Counted from the first letter of the stretch, positions 46,039-54,339 are shown. The stretch: 64,000 nucleotides of DNA from Streptomyces sp. NWU339 (GCF_003143855.1 NZ_QFRK01000006.1:120048-184047); one strand, 5' to 3'. Notes: generated from the sequence alone by a model not told the origin. Numbers and translations are program-made.

Positions 46039-46892
46039 GCACGCCCCAGCCCCCGACCCCGCAGGCCGCGCCCGTATGGCAGGCGACGGATCCCGGTTAC
46101 CACTCGCCGATCCCGGTGGTGCGCACGCACCTGGGGCACGCGATCGCCTCCGAGTGGACGAAGATCCGGTCGGTGCGCTCCACGATGTGGACGCTGGGCG
46201 TGTTCGTGCTGCTCGTCGTCGGCATCGGCCTGCTGACCGGTGCGGTGGTGGCGAGCACCGACACGGACCTGAACGGCGAGAGCGCGCTGTCCATGGGCTT
46301 CTTCGGACTGCTCCTGGGCGGCATGTGCGTCATCACGCTGGGCGTGCTGACCACGGCCACGGAGTACGGCACCGGCATGATCCGCACCACCATGGTGGCC
46401 TGCCCCTCGCGCGGGCGGGTGCTCGCGGCGAAGGCCCTGGTGTTCTTCCTGGTCGCCTTCGTGGTGACGCTGCTGTCCGCGACGGCCGTCGCGTTCCTGC
46501 ACACGGTGATGATGGAAGGCAACAACGCGGGGGATCCCACCGGCGGCGAGTGGCTGAAGGCCACCGTCGGCATCTCGCTCTACATCGCGCTGCTCGGCAC
46601 GCTCTCGCTGGCCGTCGGCTCGATCATCCGGCACTCGGCGGGCGCCATCACCATCATGATCGGCGCCGTGCTCGCCCCGCTGGTGATCGCGATGTTCATG
46701 TTCTCCACCTCGCTGGAGGACGTGCGCATGGCCCTGTTCGAGTACTCCATCCCGAACCAGATGAGCATCTTCTACGCCAACTCCCTGAGCACGTCCGGTC
46801 CGTCCGGCTGGGACCCGCTGTGGATCATGCTCGGGGTCACGGCCGCGGCGCTCGGCGGCGCCTTCGCCCTGCTGGGGAAGCGGGACGTGTAG
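46035..46892 (+). CDS. ABC-2 permease (pair 2)
   Basis: A 285-residue permease. Unlike the pair 1 permease, it has a ~35-residue Pro/His/Thr-rich cytoplasmic N-terminus before the IASEWTKIRSVRSTMWTLG signature. About six transmembrane helices follow (VFVLLVVGIGLLTGAVV, LLLGGMCVITLGVLTTA, FLVAFVVTLLSATAVAFL, ITIMIGAVLAPLVIAMFMF, WIMLGVTAAALGGAFALL). ATG 46035 overlaps the ATPase stop, so translation is coupled. Pairs 1 and 2 look like a tandem duplication of an ATPase-permease unit that later diverged by adding Pro-rich extensions to both subunits. Confidence 0.9.
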   Translation: MSTPQPPTPQAAPVWQATDPGYHSPIPVVRTHLGHAIASEWTKIRSVRSTMWTLGVFVLLVVGIGLLTGAVVASTDTDLNGESALSMGFFGLLLGGMCVITLGVLTTATEYGTGMIRTTMVACPSRGRVLAAKALVFFLVAFVVTLLSATAVAFLHTVMMEGNNAGDPTGGEWLKATVGISLYIALLGTLSLAVGSIIRHSAGAITIMIGAVLAPLVIAMFMFSTSLEDVRMALFEYSIPNQMSIFYANSLSTSGPSGWDPLWIMLGVTAAALGGAFALLGKRDV

Positions 46893-46923
46893 GAGCCCCG
46901 GCCGGAACGGGAGAGCGCCGGGC

Positions 46924-47256
46924 TCAGAACCTCGGCGCGTTACGGGACCGCTGCACCCGCATGGTGCGGCGGTCCTTCGCGTTCCAGCAGGCCTTGTGCC
47001 AGTGCCGGCGGTCGTCGACCCCCGCGTGCTCCGGCCAGGCCACCACGTGCGGCACCCCGTCCGGGATCAGCTGGTCGCAACCGGGGCAGCGGTACGCCTT
47101 GCCCTGGGCACTGGAACCCGCCACGTGCCGCACGCTCCACTCCTCGCCCTGCCAGCTCTCGGTGGACTGCCAGCCGCCGTACCGTCCGGAACGGTCGTCC
47201 GCGGCGCTCCGGCCGGACGAACCGGCTCCCTTGGGTCGGTTACGACGCGGGGACAC
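46924..47256 (-). CDS. Small zinc-ribbon-like protein
   Basis: A 110-residue soluble protein. GTG at 47254-47256 with GAGG six bases upstream; a longer reading to 47337 lacks support. The N-terminus is basic and disordered (SPRRNRPKGAGSSGRS). A compact metal-binding region follows: YRCPGCDQLIPDGVPHVV ... HWHKACW, that is CxxC, then His and HxxxC, a plausible zinc ribbon or HNH-like remnant. The tail is Arg-rich (RRTMRVQRSRN). Often annotated vaguely as ATP/GTP-binding; I see no P-loop. Likely a nucleic-acid-binding accessory (inference). Confidence 0.8.
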   Translation of the reverse strand: MSPRRNRPKGAGSSGRSAADDRSGRYGGWQSTESWQGEEWSVRHVAGSSAQGKAYRCPGCDQLIPDGVPHVVAWPEHAGVDDRRHWHKACWNAKDRRTMRVQRSRNAPRF

Positions 47257-47497
47257 AGAACACCTCACGGGGCTATACAGGATGCGGGACCGCTTCCAGC
47301 CTACGCGGCGCCGGTCGGGGTACGCGTACGGAACCAAACATCACAAGCTTCCCTCCACAAGGGCGCAACACTCGCCCCAGAACCGCCCATTCTGCAGACA
47401 ATCCGTAAATTCCCCTCCGAGCCGTGTCCTCGGCACGTGTCAGACGGTTATGCCCTGCGGGGGAGCTCCGTGTCGGAGCCAAGGAAGCAGGAAAGCA

Positions 47498-48526
47498 ATG
47501 CGCGTTGGAAGTTTCGTGTTGGCCGCCCGGTTCCCCGGGCAGGGCGAAGGGGAGGCACTGCACCGAGCGGTCCGTTCGGCCGAGGTCGCCGAGGAGGCGG
47601 GGCTGGACGCGGTCTGGCTGGGCGAGCACCACTTCGTGCCGTACGGCACCTGTCCGTCGGCGGTCACCCTGGCGGCGTTACTGCTGGGCCGCACCCGCCG
47701 CATCCGGGTCGGTACGGCGGTCAGTGTGCTGCCCACCGTCCATCCGGTGGCGCTCGGCGAGCAGGCCGCGCTGCTGCACGTCACCAGCGGCGGGCGGTTC
47801 TCGCTGGGCGTCGGGCGCGGCGGGCCGTGGGTCGACCTGGAGGTCTTCGGGTCCGGCCTCGAGGCGTACGAGAAGGGGTTCCCCGAATCACTCGATCTCC
47901 TGATGCGCTGGCTGCGCGAACCCTCCGTCGCGGCCGCCGGGGAACGCTTCCGGTTCCGTGAAGTGCCCGTCGTCCCGCGCCCGTCGGAGTGCCTCACCGA
48001 GACGGAGGGCCCCGAGGTCGTGGTCGCCTGCACCTCCCCGGCGAGCGTGCGGCTCGCGGCCGAGCGCGGGCTGCCGATGCTGCTCGGCATGCACGTGGGA
48101 GACGAGGAGAAGGCCGAGATGGTCACCCTGTGGCAGCGGCACGCGCACGCGTGCGGGCGGCCGGCGGCGGAGATCCACCGCGTGGCCCATGTGTCGGCCG
48201 GTGTCGTGCAGATCGCCGACCGGCGCGCCGACGCGGCGGAGACGCTGCTCAAGGCGATGCCGGGCTGGCTGCGGCAGGGGCTCGAGGCCCATGTCACGGT
48301 GGACCACCGGGAGCGGCGGATGCGCGACCCGCTGGCCTACACCGAACTCCTCTGCGGGCTGCACCCGGTGGGCCCCCCGCGGTTGTGTGCGGACCGGCTC
48401 GCCGCGACCAGCGAGCGGACCGGCATCTCCCGGTTCGCCCTGCTCGTCGAGGGGTCCGGCGACCTCGCGGCGACCGAGGAGAACGTACGGCGGCTCGGCG
48501 CCGAGGTGATCCCCCAACTCGTCTGA
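47498..48526 (+). CDS. LLM-class flavin-dependent oxidoreductase with TTA codon
   Basis: A 342-residue luciferase-like TIM-barrel monooxygenase, probably FMNH2- or F420-dependent. Landmarks: MRVGSFVLAARFPGQGEGEA at the start, GLDAVWLGEHHFVPYGTCPS near 40, TRRIRVGTAVSVLPTVHPV, and SLGVGRGGPWVDLEVFG, typical of bacterial-luciferase-like enzymes. ATG at 47498 with AGGAAAG nearby. Codon 61 (bases 47678-47680) is TTA, so expression should depend on the developmental tRNA BldA. It stands alone with its own ~240-bp upstream region; substrate unknown. Confidence 0.9.
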   Translation: MRVGSFVLAARFPGQGEGEALHRAVRSAEVAEEAGLDAVWLGEHHFVPYGTCPSAVTLAALLLGRTRRIRVGTAVSVLPTVHPVALGEQAALLHVTSGGRFSLGVGRGGPWVDLEVFGSGLEAYEKGFPESLDLLMRWLREPSVAAAGERFRFREVPVVPRPSECLTETEGPEVVVACTSPASVRLAAERGLPMLLGMHVGDEEKAEMVTLWQRHAHACGRPAAEIHRVAHVSAGVVQIADRRADAAETLLKAMPGWLRQGLEAHVTVDHRERRMRDPLAYTELLCGLHPVGPPRLCADRLAATSERTGISRFALLVEGSGDLAATEENVRRLGAEVIPQLV

Positions 48527-48608
48527 ACGAGCGGGGGATTCCGGTGAGACTTGCCGCCCCGGTACAGAGCGCACCTCCCGCGTACGGAGCGGCAAGCGAC
48601 GGGTCGCG

Positions 48609-49001
48609 TCAGCAGTCGCGCAGTTCCGGCGACTGGTTCAGCAGCTGCCCGCGGACCGAGGTGAACTTGGCCAGCCTCTCGTCGACCGAGGAGTCGAGCG
48701 GGAACACGGCCACCCGGTGGCAGTTCTGGAAGGCCAGCCGGACACCGAAGTGCCGCTGCAGCGCGCCGCGTATCGCGTCACTCGCGAGCGCACGCAGCAG
48801 CTGACCGCGAGCCTGCTCGTCCGGCGGAGGCGTCTGGTTGTCGGCGAACTCTCCGCCGTCCACCTTCAACTGGGCCACCAGGGAGCTGATCATCTCCCAC
48901 GCGTAGGGCAGGGAGGTCCGGACGCAGTCGACGAAGTCTGCTTCGTCGACCTCGCCTCGCTCGGCCTGTTCGAGTAGGGCCGGTGAGACGTCGAGCGACA
49001 T
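48609..49001 (-). CDS. Conserved actinomycete protein (SCO5389-like)
   Basis: A 130-residue soluble, mostly helical, acidic protein conserved in Streptomyces as I recall it; function unknown. ATG at 48999-49001 with AGGAGA 5 nt upstream. It begins MSLDVSPALLEQAERGEVDE and contains YAWEMISSLVAQL and a central PPPDEQARGQLLRALASD. Two cysteines in the C-terminal part include the last residue (ELRDC). No membrane segment or known motif. Its promoter shares the 314-bp region upstream of the divergent nucS gene, and a strong hairpin sits in its leader. Confidence 0.8.
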   Translation of the reverse strand: MSLDVSPALLEQAERGEVDEADFVDCVRTSLPYAWEMISSLVAQLKVDGGEFADNQTPPPDEQARGQLLRALASDAIRGALQRHFGVRLAFQNCHRVAVFPLDSSVDERLAKFTSVRGQLLNQSPELRDC

Positions 49002-49315
49002 GGGTTCTCCTCTCGCACCCCCGCCGGGCGGGGGTTGCCTGACAGATACGGGAGTTCGCAGAATCCGACACGCTGCGTGCACACGCCGCGACCTCCCGTT
49101 CAATACCGTAAGCAACTGGCCGGGGCCGCACCAGGAGAATCCCCGGATGCGGGACTTGCTGTGGGCCGGGAATCGGCCATCGCCGAACACGCGTTTTCCA
49201 GGAGATACAGGACACGTCGCGAGGGTCTGGAGTGGCTCCTGTGACTCGGTTCCGAGTCGTTCGCGGGACCGGGCGAATCGCATCGACGGCGGCCTGTCGA
49301 GTAGCGTTGCCGACC
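49002..49315. promoter_or_regulatory. Divergent region between the SCO5389-like gene and nucS
   Basis: A 314-bp region. At 49017-49036, ACCCCCGCC pairs with GGCGGGGGT, a hairpin just upstream of the ribosome site of the minus-strand gene, where it could limit translation. At the other end, TAGCGT (49302-49307) is a likely -10 box for nucS. No gene is seen between. Confidence 0.5.
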
Positions 49316-49987
49316 ATGCGTCTCGTCATTGCCCGCTGCTCCGTGGACTACGCCGGGCGGCTCACCGCGCACCTGCCCTCGGCACCCCGTCTGATCCTGG
49401 TCAAGGCGGACGGAAGTGTCTCGATCCACGCCGACGACCGGGCCTACAAGCCCCTGAACTGGATGTCGCCGCCCTGCACGCTCAAGGAGGGCAGCGGTGA
49501 CGAGGAGGGGATCTGGACCGTCGTCAACAAGGCGGGCGAGAAACTCATCATCACGATGGAGGAGGTCCTGCACGACTCCTCGCACGAACTGGGCGTCGAC
49601 CCCGGCCTGATCAAGGACGGCGTGGAAGCCCACCTCCAGGAGCTGCTCGCGGACCGCATCGAGACCCTCGGCGAGGGCTACACCCTCATCCGCCGCGAGT
49701 ACATGACCGCCATCGGCCCCGTCGACATCCTCTGCCGCGACGCCGAGGGACAGACCGTCGCGGTGGAGATCAAGCGGCGCGGTGAGATCGACGGCGTGGA
49801 GCAACTCACGCGCTACCTGGAGCTGCTGAACCGCGATCCGCATCTCGCCCCGGTGCGCGGCGTGTTCGCGGCCCAGGAGATCAAGCCGCAGGCCCGCGTG
49901 CTCGCCACCGACCGGGGCATCGGCTGCCAGGTCCTCGACTACGACGCCATGCGGGGCATCGAGGACGACAAACTGCGCCTGTTCTGA
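49316..49987 (+). CDS. nucS: Mismatch endonuclease NucS/EndoMS
   Basis: Central enzyme of the MutS/MutL-independent mismatch repair of actinobacteria; it cuts both strands at G:T, G:G and T:T mismatches. The 223 residues comprise an N-terminal DNA-binding/dimerisation domain (about 1-115) and a C-terminal nuclease domain with the catalytic set [12 protein letters not shown] and [13 protein letters not shown] (Asp, Glu, Lys). It ends DDKLRLF, which looks like the C-terminal sliding-clamp (DnaN) binding motif. TAGCGT ends 8 nt before the ATG and no ribosome site is present, so the message is near-leaderless. A 25-bp-arm terminator follows. Confidence 0.95.
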   Translation: MRLVIARCSVDYAGRLTAHLPSAPRLILVKADGSVSIHADDRAYKPLNWMSPPCTLKEGSGDEEGIWTVVNKAGEKLIITMEEVLHDSSHELGVDPGLIKDGVEAHLQELLADRIETLGEGYTLIRREYMTAIGPVDILCRDAEGQTVAVEIKRRGEIDGVEQLTRYLELLNRDPHLAPVRGVFAAQEIKPQARVLATDRGIGCQVLDYDAMRGIEDDKLRLF

Positions 49988-49997
49988 GCGGCGTCAC

Positions 49998-50050
49998 GGC
50001 ATGTGCGAAGGGCCGGGCCCCCGTCGGGGGCCCGGCCCTTCGCACATGCC
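49998..50050. terminator. 53-nt perfect hairpin between nucS and the STAND-like ATPase
   Basis: Perfect 25-bp arms (49998-50022 and 50026-50050) around a 3-nt GTC loop, 10 bp after the nucS stop and 37 bp beyond the end of the convergent gene. It is the longest perfect inverted repeat I found in the window and likely a two-way terminator. Confidence 0.88.
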
Positions 50051-50087
50051 CGAAAGTGTTCCCGGGCGTCCGCGGACGCCCGGGGCG

Positions 50088-52670
50088 TCAGATCAGCGTC
50101 GTTCCGGAGCTGCTCGGCGTGCCCGCCTCGCTGCTCTGCGGGGCGCTCGCCGAACTGCTCGCCCCCGACTCCGTCTGGGTCGGGATGGAGGAGGTGGGGC
50201 CGCTCGCCGAGTCGGACGTGGCCGGCGGCGGGGTGTAGTCGTCCGTCGGGCCCGTCGTCGGGGTGGTCGGCTCGTCCGTGGGTTCGTCCGTCGGCTCGTC
50301 CGGCGACTCGGTCGGCTCGTCGGTGGGATCGCTCGGCTTGGTCGTCGTCGACGGCTTCGCGGGCGAGGACGACGACGTCGTCGGCGTGGAGGGCGTGGGC
50401 GTCGAGTCGTCCGGCTTCCCGGTGTCACTCGGATCGGCCGAGGCCTCGCCCGACTCCGTGGCCGTCGGCGTCGGGTCGTCGGAGGTGCCGAGGGTGCCGT
50501 CCGGGCCGGGGTCGGCCGGCCGGCTGGTGGCGTCACCGGTGTCACCGCCCTCCTCGGTCCGCCGGTCCGCACCCAGGCTGCCGTCGTCGGCACCCTGGCT
50601 CGCGGACGGGTTGACGTCGACGTTCTCCGACGGGGTACCGGGGTTGTTCTCCGAGGTGGCTCCGAGGGTGACCACCGTGCCCAGCACGGCGACGAGCAGC
50701 GCGCCCGCGCCGGCCGCCATGAGGTTGCGCCGGGCCAGGCCCTTCAGCCCGACGCCGGCCTTGGGCGTGGGTGCGGGCGTCGGCACGGGCGAGGTGCGGT
50801 GGACGATCAGGCCGGTGTCGGTGGGTGGCTGTAGCTCCGGGAAGGCCGTCGGCACCCCGCGGGGCGGCGAGGCCGACTCCTCGTACTGGGCGTCCGGCAC
50901 CTCCTCCCCCGCGGTCGGCGCGAGCGCCGCCGGGATGCCGGAGCGGTCGCTGACCAGGGCCAGCGCCCGGCGTCCGGCGACGGTGCCGCGCTTGTCGGCG
51001 GCGGCCCCGCGCAGGCCGATGGAGGCCTCCAGTTCGGCACGGGCGCGGTCCAGCTCCCCCGCGCACAGGGCCTGGATGCCGAGCTCGTGGTGGAAGTAGG
51101 CCTCCTCCGCCACGTCCCCGGCGAGCCGGGCGGCCTCCGCGCCGGCCCGCAGGGTCCGCTCCCAGGCGTTCCAGTGCAGGCCCGCGGCGAACGCGGGTGC
51201 GGCGGTGCGGGCCAGTTGCACCGCCACGTCCGCCTCGCCCTCCTCGGCGGCCGAGGCGAGCGGCGACAGCACGGCGAGCGCGGCGAGCACCGCGTCGGCC
51301 TCGGCGCAGACCCGTTCCGGGGTGACCGAGGGGTGCCCGGCCCACCAGGCGTAGTGCTGAGCGGCGGTGCGTGCCTGCGCCTGCGCCCCGTCGGCGTAAC
51401 CGGCGGCCTCCAGCTGGGCCGGGACGCCGGCGGCGAGCCGGTAGCGGGAGCCGGCCGGGGCGACCAGCCCGCAGGCGGCCAGTTCGCCGAGCGCGGCGTC
51501 GGCGTGGGTGTCGCCGACCAGCGCGGGCAGATGCGCCTGGTGCGGGAGTTCGCCGCCGAGCGCGACGGCGAACCGCAGGGTGGCGCGGGCGGAGGCGCTG
51601 AGCCGTGCCGCGAGCAGCGGAGCGGGAGCGGCCGCCTCGCCGAGCGAGGGCAACGGGATCTCGTCACCGTCGACGGCGTCGACGGCGTCGGCGGGCAGTT
51701 CGTCGGACAGGTCGCCGGGCCAGAGGTCCTCGAAGACGCCGAACTCGTCGACGGCGCTGGTGCCGGCGCGCAGCCGGTCGCGCTGCCGCAGCAGGGCGCC
51801 GGCCTGGACGAAGCGCAGCGGCAGGCCCTCGGACTCGAACCAGAGGTCCCCGGCCCAGTTCGACTCGTCCTCGGTGAGGTCCCGGTCGACGGTGCGCTCC
51901 AGCAGGTCGAGACCGGCCGCGCGGTCGAGTCCGTCGAGGACGACCTCCTCCACGGCGGAGTCGGCCGACGGGGCGGGCACGTCCGGGGTGGCGCCGAGCA
52001 GGAAGGCGCACTCGGGCGTCGCGTCGAGCAGTTCGTCGAGGGCGGCGCCGCCGAACCCGAGGTCGTCGAGGACGACGACCGCGCCGACCTCACGGAGGCA
52101 GTCGGTGAGTTCGTCCCGGCCGGGACGGTACAGCGGCGCGCCGTGCACGGCGTAGAAGAGGTCGTACAGCAGATCGTCGGCGCTGCGGCGGTGGCCGTCC
52201 AGGCGGACCACGCCGTCGGGGGCGAGGTCCGCGCAGTCCTCGGCGACGACGTCGAGCAGCCGGGTACGGCCGGAGCCCGCGGGACCGGTGAGGCGCACGG
52301 AGCGGCCGCGGGCGAGCAGCCGGACCAGCTTCTCGCGCTCGTCCTGGCGGGCCGTCAGCGGCAGTTCGGGCAGGGCCGGGCCGGGCGGGACGGGCGGCCT
52401 GGCGGCCCGCTCGGTCTCGGCACGCTCGGCTTCCGTCAGCTTCACGGGGCGGGCGGGCCGCTCGGCGGGCGGGCAGGGCTCTATCTCACTGCCGTCGACG
52501 GGGTTGACGGTGAGCAGGAAGTCGCCGGAGACGAGCTGCACCGTGCGGGCGAGCACGGGCGCGGGCTGCCCGAAGTCGGATGTGAGGGATTCCCTGGGCG
52601 GGCGCTGGCGCGGCGCGTGCCCGTCACCATCACGACCGTACTCCTCGGGTCCCGGGTTGTTCGGGTCCAT
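50088..52670 (-). CDS. Membrane-anchored STAND-like ATPase with Ser/Thr/Pro/Asp-rich outer tail
   Basis: An 860-residue protein of unknown role. Cytoplasmic part: residues 1-110 unstructured (with a short VQLVSGDFLLTVNP element), then a P-loop NTPase with Walker A GPAGSGRTRLL near 131-141, Walker B AVVVLDDLGF near 197, and a DGLDRAAGLDLLERTV sensor region like NB-ARC/STAND proteins. Helical repeats (about 350-610) with TPR-like Ala/Leu patterns follow. One transmembrane helix (LMAAGAGALLVAVLGTVVTLGA, about 660-680) leads to a ~180-residue low-complexity Ser/Thr/Pro/Asp tail outside. ATG 52668-52670. The helix-turn-helix of related regulators is absent, so a surface-linked signalling ATPase is more likely than a transcription factor. 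Confidence 0.82.
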   Translation of the reverse strand: MDPNNPGPEEYGRDGDGHAPRQRPPRESLTSDFGQPAPVLARTVQLVSGDFLLTVNPVDGSEIEPCPPAERPARPVKLTEAERAETERAARPPVPPGPALPELPLTARQDEREKLVRLLARGRSVRLTGPAGSGRTRLLDVVAEDCADLAPDGVVRLDGHRRSADDLLYDLFYAVHGAPLYRPGRDELTDCLREVGAVVVLDDLGFGGAALDELLDATPECAFLLGATPDVPAPSADSAVEEVVLDGLDRAAGLDLLERTVDRDLTEDESNWAGDLWFESEGLPLRFVQAGALLRQRDRLRAGTSAVDEFGVFEDLWPGDLSDELPADAVDAVDGDEIPLPSLGEAAAPAPLLAARLSASARATLRFAVALGGELPHQAHLPALVGDTHADAALGELAACGLVAPAGSRYRLAAGVPAQLEAAGYADGAQAQARTAAQHYAWWAGHPSVTPERVCAEADAVLAALAVLSPLASAAEEGEADVAVQLARTAAPAFAAGLHWNAWERTLRAGAEAARLAGDVAEEAYFHHELGIQALCAGELDRARAELEASIGLRGAAADKRGTVAGRRALALVSDRSGIPAALAPTAGEEVPDAQYEESASPPRGVPTAFPELQPPTDTGLIVHRTSPVPTPAPTPKAGVGLKGLARRNLMAAGAGALLVAVLGTVVTLGATSENNPGTPSENVDVNPSASQGADDGSLGADRRTEEGGDTGDATSRPADPGPDGTLGTSDDPTPTATESGEASADPSDTGKPDDSTPTPSTPTTSSSSPAKPSTTTKPSDPTDEPTESPDEPTDEPTDEPTTPTTGPTDDYTPPPATSDSASGPTSSIPTQTESGASSSASAPQSSEAGTPSSSGTTLI

Positions 52671-52969
52671 AAGGTCCTAGCCCCCCAAAAGCGTCGTGTG
52701 CCTGGGTCCAAGCCCTCCCGGCCTTGCTGCACACCGCGCTGTCGCTCCTGGCCCGGGCCCGTTCGAGGGTTGGTGAGGCAGCGGGCAGCCGAACCCTAAA
52801 CCTTCTCCCAGTATCTACGACAGTCCGGGGTACCGCTCGGTCCGGGACATCACAGTCTCGTGAGGATTGTGCGCACGTCGCACGGGTCGCCGGTGTCTCT
52901 CGTCAGGGCGGCCGGGCCCTGCCGGTCGTCAGGTTCGCCAGGTCCGTCAGGTTCATCCCCGTACCGACC
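52671..52969. promoter_or_regulatory. Leader and promoter region of the STAND-like ATPase
   Basis: About 300 bp. On the minus strand a TAGATA hexamer near 52820 could be a -10 box, giving a leader of about 150 nt. The leader contains an inverted repeat AGGGTT (52766-52771)/AACCCT (52792-52797) enclosing GGCAGCGGGCAGCC-type repeats. I considered an RNA gene here but could match no family. Confidence 0.35.
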
Positions 52970-53293
52970 TCACACACGGGGCAGTGTGTCCACCCCGATG
53001 CCCCCTTCGATCGCCAGGATCCGGTGCAGCCGGGTGGCCACCAACAGGCGCTGCAGCTGCGGCGGTACGTCGCGCAGCACCAGCCGCCGGCCGCGGCGGC
53101 CGGCCCGCCGGTGGACCCCCATGATCACGCCGAGTCCGGTGGCGTCCCAGGAGTCCAGTTCGGACAGGTCCAGCAGCAGATCGCCGACCCCGTCGTCGAC
53201 GGCCGAGTGCAGGACCGTACGGGCGTCCGCCGCGCTGCGGACATCGAGGCGGCCCCCGACGACCAGTTCGGCGTGGTCGCCCCTGATATGCAT
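52970..53293 (-). CDS. STAS-domain anti-anti-sigma-like protein
   Basis: A 107-residue single STAS domain. It runs from the first strand (HAELVVGGRLDVRSA) to LLLDLSELDSWDATGLGVIM, the loop where SpoIIAA/RsbV proteins are phosphorylated. The acceptor position is Thr52 (DATG) rather than Ser. The C-terminal RRLVLRDVPPQLQRLLVATRL is also typical. ATG at 53291-53293, GGGAG upstream. Most such proteins bind an anti-sigma kinase and release a sigma factor; no kinase or sigma gene is adjacent. Its promoter lies in a strikingly A/T-tract-rich segment. Confidence 0.88.
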   Translation of the reverse strand: MHIRGDHAELVVGGRLDVRSAADARTVLHSAVDDGVGDLLLDLSELDSWDATGLGVIMGVHRRAGRRGRRLVLRDVPPQLQRLLVATRLHRILAIEGGIGVDTLPRV

Positions 53294-53320
53294 ATGCGCT
53301 CCCGTGCGTGCCGTGCTCCG

Positions 53321-53380
53321 TGTTTTTAAGGTTTTCAGGCTTTAAAGTTTTGAGATTTTCGGGCTTCTCACGTTTTTGAC
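53321..53380 (-). promoter_or_regulatory. Phased A-tract promoter region of the STAS gene
   Basis: Runs of 3-5 T (plus strand) start at 53323, 53332, 53341, 53348, 53356 and 53373, mostly 7-9 bp apart, in DNA that is otherwise over 70 percent GC. Such an island should be flexible or bent and is a typical target of the AT-preferring silencer Lsr2. It lies 30-90 bp upstream of the STAS start. Confidence 0.6.
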
Positions 53381-53453
53381 GACGGTGATGCACCCTCTGA
53401 CCGCGTGGAGCCCGCAGAGGTTGCCCCGCGTAAGCGAACCGATACCGAATTCA

Positions 53454-53478
53454 CCCCGGTGCGTGATGAGCACCGGGG
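53454..53478. terminator. Hairpin after the hydroxyacyl-CoA dehydrogenase gene
   Basis: CCCCGGTGC (53454-53462) and GCACCGGGG (53470-53478) are perfect 9-bp arms with a 7-nt loop, 13 bp beyond the minus-strand stop codon. Confidence 0.7.
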
Positions 53479-53490
53479 CGTTCGGGGTGA

Positions 53491-54339
53491 TCAGTACGTG
53501 TAGAAGCCCTGCCCGCTCTTCCGGCCGATGTCACCGGCGTCAACCATCCGGCGCATCAGCTCGGGCGGGGCGAACTTCTCGTCCTGGGACTCGGTGTAGA
53601 TGTTCCCGGTGGCGTGCAGCAGGATGTCGACGCCGGTCAGGTCGGCGGTGGCCAGCGGCCCCATGGCGTGACCGAAGCCCAGCTTGCAGGCCAGGTCGAT
53701 GTCCTCGGCGCTCGCCACACCCGACTCGTGGAGCTTCGCGGCCTCGACGACGAGGGCACTGATGAGGCGGGTGGTCACGAAGCCGGCCACATCGCGGTTG
53801 ACCACGATGCAGGTCTTGCCGACCGACTCGGCGAACTCCCGTGCGGTGGCGAGGGTTTCGTCGCTGGTCTTGTAGCCGCGGACCAGTTCGCACAGCTGCA
53901 TCATCGGCACCGGCGAGAAGAAGTGCGCGCCGACGACCCGCTCCGGGCGCTCCGTCACAGCCGCGATCTTGGTGATCGGGATGGCGGAGGTGTTGGAGGC
54001 GAGCACGGCGTCCTCGCGCACGATCCCGTCGAGGGCGCGGAAGATCTCGTGCTTGACCTCGAGCTTCTCGAAGACCGCCTCGACCACGACGTCCGCGTCC
54101 GCGCAGGCGTCCAGGTCGGTGGTCGCGGTGATCCGGGCGAGGGCCGCGTCGGCGTCGTGGGCCTCGAGCCTGCCCTTGCTCACGAACTTGTCGTACGACG
54201 ACTTGATTCCGTCGGTACCTCGTGTGAGCGCCTCGTCGGTGACGTCGCGCAGGACGACGTCCCAGCCCGCCTGAGCGGAGACCTGGGCGATCCCGGACCC
54301 CATGAGACCGGCCCCGATGACGGCGAGCTTCCGTGCCAC
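53491..54339 (-). CDS. 3-hydroxybutyryl-CoA dehydrogenase
   Basis: NAD(P)-dependent enzyme that interconverts acetoacetyl-CoA and 3-hydroxybutyryl-CoA; cytoplasmic. GTG at 54337-54339 with GGGGAG 8 nt upstream gives 282 residues, the family length. Rossmann motif VIGAGLMGSGIAQ near 6-18, Asp after the second strand, SNTSAIPITKIA, catalytic His in VGAHFFSPVPMM, and the C-terminal helical domain ending KSGQGFYTY. It stands alone, but functionally joins the thiolase at 35.6 kb and IcmA at 24.6 kb in C4 acyl-CoA flow. A 17-bp palindrome lies about 100 bp upstream. Confidence 0.94.
   Translation of the reverse strand: MARKLAVIGAGLMGSGIAQVSAQAGWDVVLRDVTDEALTRGTDGIKSSYDKFVSKGRLEAHDADAALARITATTDLDACADADVVVEAVFEKLEVKHEIFRALDGIVREDAVLASNTSAIPITKIAAVTERPERVVGAHFFSPVPMMQLCELVRGYKTSDETLATAREFAESVGKTCIVVNRDVAGFVTTRLISALVVEAAKLHESGVASAEDIDLACKLGFGHAMGPLATADLTGVDILLHATGNIYTESQDEKFAPPELMRRMVDAGDIGRKSGQGFYTY

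Noticed and set aside
52690..52800. Possible tRNA, SRP RNA or other small RNA (T-loop-like GTTCGAG and an inverted repeat)
   Set aside because: No acceptor/anticodon stems fold around the T-loop-like piece, and the conserved SRP GGTCAGG/GGAAGCAG-type core is missing.
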